From assembly GCA_030272155.1 (NCBI GenBank), contig CP126196.1, forward strand, positions 1,178,001-1,242,000: a stretch of 64,000 bases of DNA, in the 5' to 3' direction. The notes under the pieces are model-generated. The model ran no database searches and had not been told where the DNA came from. It saw only the letters and a program-made list of their open reading frames with translations. This document shows positions 23,767 through 34,640 of this stretch, in pieces. Source of the DNA: Tetradesmus obliquus. Lineage: Eukaryota; Chlorophyta; Chlorophyceae; Sphaeropleales; Scenedesmaceae. A program made the translations under genes and the position numbers. How positions within the stretch are numbered: the stretch's first letter is position 1; each line of letters begins with the position of its first letter.

Positions 23767-26700
23767 CTCAGCAGCGCTGCATGAGGTGCCCTGTGCCAGC
23801 TGTGGCCCCAGCTGCAAGTGCCCCAGCTGCTGCAGAGCTTCAGACGCTGCCTCAGCGCTTGCAGATTGCTTAGAGAGAGCAGCCGTTGCTGCTGCCACCA
23901 GCTGGCGCTTTGCCTCTGCTGCCCTGGCTTGCCTGAAGCCTTGCAGCTGCTCTGCCAGAGATTCCTTCAACCTCTGAACCACCAAACTCTGCAGACTCAT
24001 CCGCTCAGCGGGCACCCAACTCACTGCGTAAGATGCTGCTGCTGCCGCTGTTGGTGCAGTGGTGGCAGCTGCAGGTGCTGCAATGCTGTAGCGTGCTGTG
24101 CGCTGCCTCAGCAGCAGCAGCTCCAGCAAGCACTGCTGCCAGTCCGGCCAGCACCAGGCAACTACTGCTGCTGGCCCCGCCTGCACATCAATGCTGCCAT
24201 TTGCACTGCAGCTGCCATCATACTTGACAGCACTCGCTGCTGCTACTGATGCTGCCGAGTCCGCTGGCAGCAGCAGTGCCAGCAGCCTGCCAGCACGCTG
24301 CAGGAACGGCGCCAGCACTGGGTGAGCAGGCACGCCTGGGCAGCCACCAGCCAGGCGCTGCAGCAGCTGAGCCTGCCAGCCAGCCTGCAGCTGCACACCC
24401 TGCTGCTGCTGCTGCTGCTGCTCAGCTGTCAAGCTGACGGCCTCTAGTGGGTGCAGCTGCAGCAGCGGGTTGATGTCTGCTGCTGCAGCATAGCCAAACA
24501 GCGCTTCCAGTGGAATGTACTGCAGCAGGGACTGGCAGTATGCTGTGTCTGTCTCTGGGGTGCTCTTGCTGTAGTGGCGCTGGATCATGCTGGCTAGCCA
24601 CTCCTGTCATACCAGCCTCAGCACCTGCTGCTGCTGCTGCTGCTGCTGGTGGTCCAAGGCACCGTTGCTGGCAGCAGTAGGAGCATCAGGAGCTGCAATG
24701 AGGCGCAGTGCTGCCAGCAGCAGCTTGCTGATGTTGTCAGCCGGATTGGCCCTGCCAGCCGCCAGCTCATCACTCACAGCCTTGGCTGCATTGCGCTGGC
24801 GGCTGCGCAGTGTGTGGGCGATCTGCTGTGCCTGGCCCCACTCAAAGCAAGACAGCGGCTGAAGCGTGCTGAGCAGGCGCGTCAGGCATGCTGCTGCTGT
24901 GCCGGCGTGCAGGTTGGGCAGGAAGCCTTTTGCTCCCATGAGCACGCCGGTCACGTAGTCCACCACCTGCAACATGCAGGATGGCACAGATATGACAGCA
25001 GAGGCTTGCTGGGTGACTGTTTGTGAGCATGCAATGCACCTGCTCGTGGCTCGGACTGCGGCATATGCTGTTAGAGCATGCATGCAGCTGTGATGATACA
25101 CGAGGCTCTTTGTGCATGAGCATGCATCCCGCAAGGCGTCGGATGTACAACAAGGTAGCCAGCTCAAAGCAATTCCTGCACAGGATGAAGCTACAAGTCC
25201 CCGCCAAAAGCATTTCCACACCTGTGTGCCGCTGGCCAGCCTGAACACCAGTGTGGCCAGCACATCATGCGGCTCCACCAGCACCAGCAGCGTGTTGTGG
25301 CTGGCCCTGTCAATGGGGCCAGCAGCAGCAGGCTTGTCGCCCACCAGCTGCATGAACTCTGCTGCCGAGATGCGATCCACACCCAGCTCCTCAACCACAG
25401 CAGACCCTGCAGTGGCAGCAGCAGATGGCTGGTAACACAATGTGGCAGGCTGTGCACCATGCAAACCGCTGCATGTTTGTTACAGTGTTCTATCGCACAC
25501 TAGCGCCAGCAGTCGCGGCGGCAGGCCAAATGCATGCGCTCAGGTTTATCAACACGGGTGGCAGCTCTCCCAGCATGCCCTGCAGTATGTCTGCGGGAGC
25601 ACCATGACGGATAGTACAACCTAAAAATCTGCTCACATGCGTCCATGAAATCCGGCTGGCCGTTGCGGTCCAGTGGCAGCTGCAGCCGCATGGGGAAGCC
25701 CAGCAGCAGCCGCATCACAGCAGCCAGCCAGTCCTCCCAGTCAGCGTCGACCTGCAGCACCAGCAGCAGAGGCAGAGTGAGCAGTAGGGCGAGGACAAGC
25801 GACACAGTGAGGTTGCGAGTGGGGTGAAAAAAGAGACACACGCCAACAGTGTCTAGTGCACCTCTGATGCTTGTGTTGCTTGACCCAGGTAGGCTGTGCC
25901 ATACTGTGGTGCTAGAGCACCTCGAGCACACATGACATGATGGTGCTGTCAAGCAGGCGATGTGGCACTGCTGTCCCGAGATACCCTCAAGCGTACTCAC
26001 CGCCAGCACATCACCCACAGACTCCCAAGAGATGGCACTGACAGATGGCATGGCTGTGCTGCCTGCTGCTGCTGCCGCTGCTGTTGCTGCTGCTGCCTTC
26101 ACATCTTCCAGCGTAACGCTGAAGTGCCCGCGCTGCTCTGCAGGCAGCTGCTCCAAGATGCTGTCCCTCAACTCCTGCAGCTTGCTCAACTCAGCAGCTG
26201 CTTCCACTGCCTCTGTGGATGTGTTTACCTTGCTGCACAGTGCGATGTAGCGCGCTGCATGCCACACAAACTGCAGCTGCTCTGCAGGCGCAGTCATGCC
26301 CAGCGCACGCTTCTGCCACTTGGAGCCACACACTGCAGACAGCAGCAGCAGAAGTTGGAGGACGGCATAGTAGGCAACATAACACAGCTAAGCAATTGGC
26401 AGTAACATGCTGCAGCACAACCTACACCCGCGCTGCAGGCATGGCCGCCACTGTGGAAGAGCTTGCCATGAAGCACAGCAAAGGGCAAGCCGGCAGCTGG
26501 CTCCTGCAGCCTATGCAGCACTGAGTTGCACACAAACACAACAGGCGCATGTTAGCAAGCATGATTATGGCTGATCCAAGAAGCCCTGCACCCTGCGCAC
26601 CTGCCACCATGCGCTCCATGGCGACTACAAACAGCAGCAATGCATGGCACAGATCAGCAGGGCTGACCCTGACAGCACCTCACCTGCCACCATGCGCTCC

Positions 26701-28146
26701 ATGGCAATCGCAAACAGCGCCTCGCTGTCGCCATACGCCACGCTGCCCAGGTGGTCAGCCTCGCTGCTGACATCAGCACGCAGGCCTGACACATCAACCA
26801 GCCTGAAGCCCTCCAGCTGTGCAGCAGCACTGCCAGCAGGACCATTGTCCTGCTGTGGTTGTGGCAGCGCCGCTCCCTCCATGCGCGGCATCTTCACCAC
26901 AGTGGTGAGCCCATTAGCCAGCACAGTAGGGTTGCGGCTCTCAGGCTGCATCAGCATGCCACCTGTTTGCTGCGCAAAGCAGCTGTACAGCCGCATCAGC
27001 GACGTGTCTGGCTCACTGTCGCCGGCATACACCACGCAGTTGAGCACCAGGTTCCCTGCAAAGTGCTGCAGCGCTGTCGCACGGAAGCACTTGATTGCGT
27101 CGCCGGCATCTGCTGCTGACAGGCCGCGCTGTGAGGTGAGGTAAGTCAGCTCGTGGCGTGCTGTCATGCTGTCAGGGTCGCTGGCAAGGTGTGGCGGGGC
27201 GTCTGTGATGAGGAAGGCGACAGTAGGCAGGGAGGGGTCCAGGTCGGTGGTGCGCGCCAGCGCAGCCTGCAGTATAGGGCATATGTGGAGGCAGCAGGAG
27301 GATGTCAGCTTTGTGGCGGAACAGGTATGAGTGAGCTTGCGAGAGGACGTGTGGTCAGGCGGGTGTGACAAGCTCATGCATAATGGTGTGCGCGACTGCA
27401 ACAAGGTCATACCTGGTCATACCCGGGTGCCTGTGCAGCAGCAGCAGCAATTGCTGCCACATGTGCAGTGCATGCCGTCAGGCCATCCGCCCACTGCAGC
27501 ACGCAGGATTGTACAGTCACTGCACACACACCCCTCCTTGAATTCAACATAAAGCAGAGTCAGTCTCACCTTTTGGTTCTCAGGCCCATCGTCGCCGCAT
27601 GCACGCACGGAGGGCTCATCAGGCGGCGTTGACAGCTTGATGCTGTCGATGTACTCCTGCGCTTCCTGCAAGCAGCTTGTCTCCTTCAGGGACACCTGCA
27701 GCGCAACGCCAGGCCAGGCGTGTGTTATGAATTTGGCTAGTGGTACTTTGCTCCAGTGGAAGCATAACAAGTGGCCAGCTACATGCTGTATGTTTGCCGA
27801 GCAGCTTGAGTTGTATCGCGCATGGAAACGGCATGCATGTGCATGGCATGCCAGCTGCTGACCTGGCGTACTAGTATGCTACAGCACAATGCAGCACAAC
27901 GACACGAGCATCAAGTTGTGGAAACTGAGACAATACAAGCATGTGGCTTACATGGCAGCCGCTTCTGTCGCCCTCAGTGAAGGTGATGAAAGCAAAGGCC
28001 AGCGCTCCTGCTGCACTGGCCAGCTGCTCAGAGCAGAGGCGGACCATCTCTGCCACGGCCTGCTTCACCGCTTGAATTTCGTTCGACATTGAGCCGGTGA
28101 TGTCCAGGATGATGAGCACACGCAGGGAGGCGTCGGTGGCTTCCAT
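23056..28146 (-). CDS. VWA-domain protein (VwkA-like VWA), uncharacterised C-terminus
   Basis: Exons in consistent phase: 28146-27952, 27695-27570, 27266-26684, 26332-26001, 25751-25637, 25406-25222, 24966-24610, then an open frame from 24606 to the stop at 23056. The N-terminus is a von Willebrand A fold: LIILDITGSMSNEIQAVKQA gives the MIDAS D-x-T-x-S, AFITFTEGD follows, and LITDAPPH matches the later strand seen in VWA/alpha-kinase proteins; no alpha-kinase domain is visible. The remaining 800 residues are helical and Ala/Gln-rich, with a conserved block FNSRGHSASLRYPGPEGW shared with the neighbouring copy. An in-frame TGA (24607-24609) separates the last two parts. A 69-bp intron (24594-24662) would remove it and restore frame, giving about 1125 aa. 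VWA domains bind metal-dependent protein partners; the ligand is unknown. Confidence 0.72.
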
Positions 28147-29931
28147 GCTTGCTACACAGCAGCAGCTCCCGTGGAACTGGTTACGGCCTCGGCAGTCACA
28201 CGCTCGGCCCTGCTGCCTGCAGCAGCGACCCAAACGTGTATCTGGGTTGTATGAAGTTACAGTATTGTGTTTTCCTCGGGCTAGCTGCGCTGTCAGATGA
28301 ACTGTGCTTCAACTCGTGGGCGTGGGCGCGCACTGCAGCGTGCGTGACTAAGCGTTCACTGTAGGCTGCAGCCAGGCATGCAAGGCATATAAAACTGTTC
28401 AGAAGCCACTCTCAAGCGATAGCATACTATGGCCGAGCTTGCGTTCCTGGCATACGGAAGCTCCGAAGGTCAGGAAGGACAAGCATGTCACATGTTCACA
28501 TGTACGAGGTACTCTGCAAACTGCCCAGCAACGGGCTTGAACAACTGTATCAGCAGCCGCAATGTAACGCTTCCAGCGCGCAGCATGCCAATCGGTAGGT
28601 GCTGGCTGCAGCTGAAGTGTGCTGCACGCTATGTCTGCACTCAGTGCAGTGACTGCAGCATGGTCAGGCTGTGCTCAGGAATACAGCCGTTGACTACAGG
28701 CAGTGCAAAATGGCTGGCACATGGTCACATAGATGCTTGAACTACTTTCACATAAGTTGCAATAGACGCCATTCCACAAACTAGGGTGTTGGGTGGCTGC
28801 TCCACGCCATTGCAGCACACGCTAGCTTGGAGCCATCGCATACACACTGGACAGCCCCACTCAACTGCACAGTGTGTAGGACACGTTACCTAAAGCAGCA
28901 CCCACCGTGGCAGCAGCGCAGCAAGCATGACCTGGCACGCCTGTTTCAAGGAGGTCTGTGCATGGATTTTGCAAACCACTGCCATGGGTCCAGCCACAGA
29001 GTAGATTGCTCACTGCATCGGCTGCGAGGCAGAGGCGTGCCTTGATAACTTGACACCTTGATACCATGGAGCGCCTGGCGCAAGTGCGCTGCATGACAGC
29101 TGCAGCTGTTTGTCCTCCGCACATGGGGCATGTGCGCAGCACTGCTCGCACATGAATATGAGGCCACTGGCAGATGATTGCTTGCCTGCTCGCAGACAGT
29201 AAGAAAAAAAGCAGCCAAGCAGTCAGACGTTAGCCAGCAGATTGAATAGAGCAGCAAGAACAAACACTCTGCAGCAGTCTAAAGCGCTGCCGCTGCTGCT
29301 GCTGCTGCTGCTGGCCGGTGCCACAGTAGGGGCAGCTGCCACTGCCAAGTGCTTTTGTGATCAACCTCACATCCTTCGGTTTCCAAGCGCAGAGCAGTTT
29401 CCAACAGCAGCCAGCTGGATGCATTATGCATTGGCAGCAAACCATCACTGTCGGCAAGTTTTTGCCCTAGGTGTGTCAGGGTGCCCTGGACAATGCCGCA
29501 CCACAGTAGTCAGCATCCAGGACAGAATGACCAGTTCATGATGGTAACATATTACACAATACGCAACATGCAGCTCAAATTGGCGTATTAGAGATTCCTG
29601 CGTCACCTGATGCATGTCGAGCTGGTGGGCACACGCTGTCTGGAAACGCGGCTCCTCCTGCTTCGTCTGCTTGCCACTGCAGCATACGTCATGGCACCAC
29701 TGCTGGCGCTCAAAGTGATGACTGCGGCGAACCCGTTGCTGCTGATGGTGCTGGTGCTGGTGCTGCTGCTGCTGGCCGCACTGAAAAGAGCGGCCCCTGC
29801 AGCGTGCTACAGCATGCGCAGAAAAGTGCCAAGCCAGCAGCTGCTGCTGCATTGTGGCACTGCTGGTGTGCTGCTTGGTGCAGCCGGCAGTACAGCGCGT
29901 GAAAATAACAACAAAGTGTACTGCCTGTAGC
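28147..29931. other. Region upstream of the VWA gene and downstream of MTG1
   Basis: The first 350-400 bp (to about 28510) resembles the sequence upstream of the decayed copy (22630-22985), for example CTAAGCG.TCACTGTAG and CCGAAGGTCAGGAAGGACA. The tandem duplication therefore included the promoter region. The rest has no recognisable gene. A Leu-run frame near 29242-29541 (+) is not supported by splice sites or homology. A TTACA near 29549 (TGTAA on -) is a possible MTG1 poly(A) signal. Confidence 0.5.
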
Positions 29932-32883
29932 TCACTCCACATCGTCCAGCATGTACTGCCCCAACTCTCCTGACCTGAAAGCCTGCAGCAGCCGGATGCA
30001 TGCGCCTGTCTGCGCAGAGGGGTTCAGCTGCCCAGCAACCCCCAGCTGCTGCAGCAGCTCATCCAGCTGAGCATCACTGGCATCATATGCATCGTCATCC
30101 CCCGGGTGCCACTGTGCACTTTCCTGCAAGCTGTCCTGCAAACTTTCCTGCAAGCCAAGTGCTGCTGATGCGTGCGCTAGCCCTCCTGCCGAATAGCCGT
30201 AGCTCAAGCTGGCAGTGCCGACAGAAGCAGCAGCAGCTAGTGCACTGCGCAGCTCTTTCGCTTTTGCTTCCTGGCGCTTCCTGGCTGCGACATTGTAGCC
30301 TGACCTACTGCTGCTGCTGTTGCTGCCTGGTGGTTTGTAGCCTGGCTGCTGTGCTGCTTGCAGCGCAGCAGCGAGCCGGGGGTTGCTGCTGATCTGGCTA
30401 AGCAGGAAGCGCACGATTGCTTCCTCACCAACCACAGAGTCTTTGATGGCGCCTGTGGAGCAAGTGTGTGACGCAGGGGGGACATAATCACGATGACAGC
30501 AGAACAACTGAGCAGGATTTGCAGCTGCAGTGACAAAGCACTGTTACAATATGTAGAGGAGGGATGGGTCCTGCCGCAGTGCGTATCACAGCAGCATTGG
30601 CCTCTGCGATTGCTGCTGGCCCGGCATGCTGCTGATGCATGCCAAGCGACCCAGCATGCACATCACGATGCGTGCAGCATCACGACAGACACTTCAAGTG
30701 TCACACTTGCGCTGCGCAATAAAAGCCCGCCGTTGCCATTACAAGCACAAGGCCCTGCAGGTTCAACAACTGCAGGTATTGCTGGCAGCACTGCTGCATA
30801 ACCACAAAGGCCACACATTGCTGATCTTGCTGGCATCACTGCTGCATCACTACAAAGGGTACATTTTAAAACGCACCTGCCAGCGCCAGCCTGAAGCCAA
30901 CTTCATCGGAGGGTATTGCAGGCATCATAACCCCTGGCGTGTCCAGCACGTAAATTGGGGGCTGCGCTGCAACTTGGAAGCCGCTGACCTGCCAGTAGCA
31001 GCAGCAGCAGCAGCAGCAGAGGGCAGTGTGACGGCTGTGAGGAGTGCATCCATTCCTCAACCACACCTGCATGCGTAACAAAGTGTGCATGCACTTTGGG
31101 CAGCGTGATCTGCAAGCTATACCTAGTCAAGCCAAAGACACCAAGCGCAGCCCGTATGATCAGTAAAGCAAACAAACAGCTCACACCTGCCGTGTGAGCC
31201 CAGGTGTAGGCCCAACAGCAGCGCGCTTTTGGTACGCCTGCTGCGCATCCAGCACACCTGCTCGCAGAAAGCATGCAGCACAGCGACGCTTCGGCGTAAG
31301 ACACCCTGCTTTTCTGCCTTCTAACCTAGCATCTGTGCCCGCAGCCCTTTACAGCAATTGCTCTGCCAGGCAAGAAGTCTGCCCCTAGCCAGCATATCTC
31401 TGCGCTGCTGCTCATGCTGAACCAACACACGTGCCTCACTCGCAGCAGCCAGCTGCCCCTCTCACACCAACAGCAAACAGCAGTGCTTGATGAGGCTGAC
31501 TCAATGCACCAACCACAACCTTCGCTGGCCAAGCATGGCGCACAATCACCCTTCGCCCTCCAACCTAGCTGCACTCAAACACACATGCACACACCCCAAC
31601 ACACACCTGTTGCCCTTGCTGCCATCTTCAGCCCATTGATCAGTGAGGACTTGCCCGAGTTGGGCAGCCCCACCAGCAGCATCACACTCAGCTCGCTCTG
31701 CGCCCTTTCGCGCTGGATCCAGCCCACCGCGGTGCGCAGCAGCTGCAGCACAATTCGACAGTAGGCCCACACCAGAGGGATTGATGTGGCGCGACAGGCT
31801 GTTGGCACAGCAGTTCAATTTGCGTGTAAGCGCTATGCTGTGGATGCTCCTTGGCTATTGGCGCGTTGACAAGGCTGTTGCTGGCGGCTGCTGTTGTGCG
31901 TGGCTGCGTAGGTGGGTGTGCTGTAAGGCCCAGGCTGGGTGGCTGCCTTGCAAACCCGCCGCACCAGCATCAGGCTGCTTGCATGCCCACATTGCTAGCT
32001 GCTAGCTGCCACACGTACAAATTGAAGCTGCAGGCAGGTAAGAATACACCAATGTTATGTACAATCTGCTGGTGTGCTGTGCTACAAGGACAGAGAGGTG
32101 GGCTGCTGCCGCACCTGCTTCACACTGCGGGGGTCGCTGCTGCTGGCCGGCAGAGCTTGCAGCCCTTGCTGCTGCAGGCGCTTGAGCGCTGCCTGCAGGA
32201 ATATCACCATGCCAATGCAGACCATAGTGAGAGGATTCTATGTGGCCGTTTTGTTGGCTCTGTGCTTCACGCTACATCATTATCGCTGCAGCAACAGCCA
32301 AAGCAACTGAAGCTGCCAAGGGTGCTGCACAGCACACCAGCAGGGTTTGTTGTGTAGAGCTGCCTGTGCGAAACCCACTTGCTCACCAACAACCAGCACT
32401 GGTAATGTATGCTTGATCACCCAACTAGCAGCATGCTGCACTTCAGCAACCATTCCAAGCTGACAGCTGGCGTGGCACGCACCTGCCTGCTGCTGTTTGA
32501 GATCAGGTCCACTTTGTTCAGCACCACAATGTGCCGCTTGCCCTTCAAAAGCCCTTCAAGCTTTGGATTGCTAGACGAAAATGGTATCTGCACGGCCGAA
32601 GGGGTGTTGATGCAAAGCGACCTTGGTGTCCTGCTTGGCTGCTGCTGCTGCTGCTGCTGCTGCTCCTGTCTGTAAGAAAACCCCAGTTCAAGTTCGCGCT
32701 CACCCGAGCATCGCGAACCTCGAGGACCATGTCTACGCCTTTGATGACTCTATTTAATGCGTTGAAAGCCTTGGCCATGTGGCCAGGGAACCAGGTAATC
32801 TTGCCCATGCTGGCCCGATACCAGTGGCCGTTTACTACGTGGTGATTGGTCGACAGGTGAGCACGCTTCGATTTCGCATCCAA
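29932..32883 (-). CDS. MTG1: MTG1/YlqF-family circularly permuted GTPase (organellar ribosome assembly)
   Basis: Seven exons in phase: 32883-32704, 32587-32483, 32192-32115, 31742-31605, 31237-31187, 30988-30877 and 30452-29932; about 394 aa (human MTG1 is somewhat shorter). Motif order is the permuted one: WFPGHMAKA and VLEVRDAR/IPFSSSNP first, then G4 LNKVDL, G1 GLPNSGKSSLI, a G2-like VGPTPGLTR and G3 LDTPGV, followed by the C-terminal helical part (VGEEAIVRFLL; LLQAFRSGELGQYMLDD). The family binds the large subunit of mitochondrial or bacterial-type ribosomes and acts late in assembly. An insert of about 100 Ser/Ala-rich residues separates the last two helical blocks. The start could be 32883 or the Met at 32808 just before KITWFPG; no clear transit peptide is visible, so a further upstream exon is possible. 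The donor of exon 4 was chosen to keep phase with the 51-bp exon 5. Confidence 0.88.
30767..30862 (+). repeat. Two ~50-bp direct repeats in an MTG1 intron
   Basis: GCTGGCAGCACTGCTGCATA followed by ACCACAAAGG near 30781 recurs near 30829 as GCTGGCATCACTGCTGCATC plus ACTACAAAGG. It is noncoding, between the last two MTG1 exons. Confidence 0.55.
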
Positions 32884-34640
32884 TAAGTTGCTTCAGCCGC
32901 TGCTGCAGAACCACATGCAGCCGTCCGTGCTTGCAGCCCGTCATTTGGGTCGCAGTCAACACTGTTGAACCCTGCAACATAACATTTGCTTGTTACAACG
33001 ATGCTCGAAGCCACACAAAGCAATACAACCAAGAAGGTCCAATACATAGATAACATAAAATGCTTGGAAGAAGTCGGCGACTGCCAGAATAGAGCTGCAA
33101 TCTTGTCACAGTTGAAAATGTAACCAACACAAAGTACCGTGCTTCCTATGGTTGAACCACCAGGGCACACGAGGCTTTCCCACTGCAAGGAGATCTCTGA
33201 CATGCAGCTGACATCATGCCGGATGTCACACCTTCGCAGAAACAAAAACATAACAATGCCAGACACGTCAGCAGGTGGCAGCTGCGGATAACCAAATGTC
33301 CAACTCCAACTCCATGTGTAATGACACCAACATTGAAACCCTCTTTTCCCGTGGCCTTGATCAGAGTCTTGTAATGTGCTGGGCACAGCTGACAGCCACA
33401 TGCCAGCTGCTGCTGCAGCAGCAGCGTTGCACACATTGTGATAGCAAGACTTGTACGATGCACTGTCCAACCGCAACTGCAGCATAATCAACACAGCATC
33501 AGCATCAGTCAGGTGACAGTGCATCATCATCAGCACCATGAATGGCTACATGGTGGCTTCCATGCTCTTGAACGAGATAGACTCTGGCTTGGTCGTGCGG
33601 CTGCTGCAAATGCACCCCATCCCACAGCAGCATATGATTTGTGTGTCACACGCAACTTCCATCATTACGCGGAGTGCGCGCCACACATCTATCGGGCATG
33701 TGGTCAGGGCAGAGTGGAGGCAACCGAGTCCTGCCTGCTGACATGCAAGCGCCCGTATATAAATATATATCTACAAGCGTGCTGACGGTGCCAGAAACAC
33801 CCCAGCGCTATGGCTAGTGCGGAATAACTCCAACACCCAACTGTCTCGCAGAGACGCCGCCATCACCAGTCACAAAATGTCACTGTTCTCCCGTCAACAG
33901 CGCCAGCAGAGCCAAGCATAGCATTATATACGAGCACCATCTTGCAGCCATGATGTTTCAAAGTCCTATTCAACAAGGGCAAGGAAGCACAATGAAAGCT
34001 AATGATTGACCACAGGTGCCATAAGCAGCCTGTGCGCCCTCCCTGGAATGCTGTTGAACAAAACAACAGCGTGCTCAACATACTGCGATCACAACATGTA
34101 CATGCAACCAACCACAAATACAACCTGCTTCACATGCTCTGAGCTTTGCCTGATATCGCACATGGCAGCGGCAGCGTCATGCAGTATATTTGGTGCAAAC
34201 AAGACAAAACATATGCTTGCCCACATGCCTGCTCATGCTTGCTGGCAGCGTGCATCAGATCAACATACTCAGATGATCTTAGTGTGGCTCAGATGACCTG
34301 GCAGATGTGGCTGCTGCTCACAAGCAGCGCCTGCCAGTTCGCTCATGGAGCAGTCTCAGAAAGCATTGCATTGAAACTGCTATAACATGTGTCACAGAGG
34401 TTTGTAACAGTGCAGATCATAATGCACAGCACAGCTACCTGGCTGCAGTTGTCCCCACCCCACCAGATACACTTGTGTCTTGATGGTGTCAGTAACCTTG
34501 ACAGTTGCAGGTGCCCTTCAAACGACCAAATGTGCAGTTTGATCAGATGCACAATGAACAATAACAATGCGTCTCAAATGCACACGCAAACCAGCACAAA
34601 CCCCACTGTCACCACTGCCAGAGTTAACAGCTATGTGACT
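32884..34640. other. Intergenic region
   Basis: This runs from the MTG1 start back to the 3' end of the Q/A-rich gene. No protein family is recognised on either strand. An AT-rich block at about 33756-33776 (TATATAAATATATATCT) is the most AT-rich spot here and might mark a promoter for MTG1, about 0.9 kb from its first clear ATG, which would require a 5' leader intron. Confidence 0.4.

Noticed and set aside
21323..24609. Reassigned genetic code (TAA or TGA as sense) to explain in-frame stops in the VWA pair
   Set aside because: All the other genes end at conventional TAA/TAG/TGA stops at sensible places. Only two in-frame stops were found, one of them in a clearly decayed copy.
32835..33539. 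234-codon - strand frame upstream of MTG1
   Set aside because: It overlaps the MTG1 first exon out of frame and shows no domain or codon pattern. It could hide a leader exon but is not supported as a gene.
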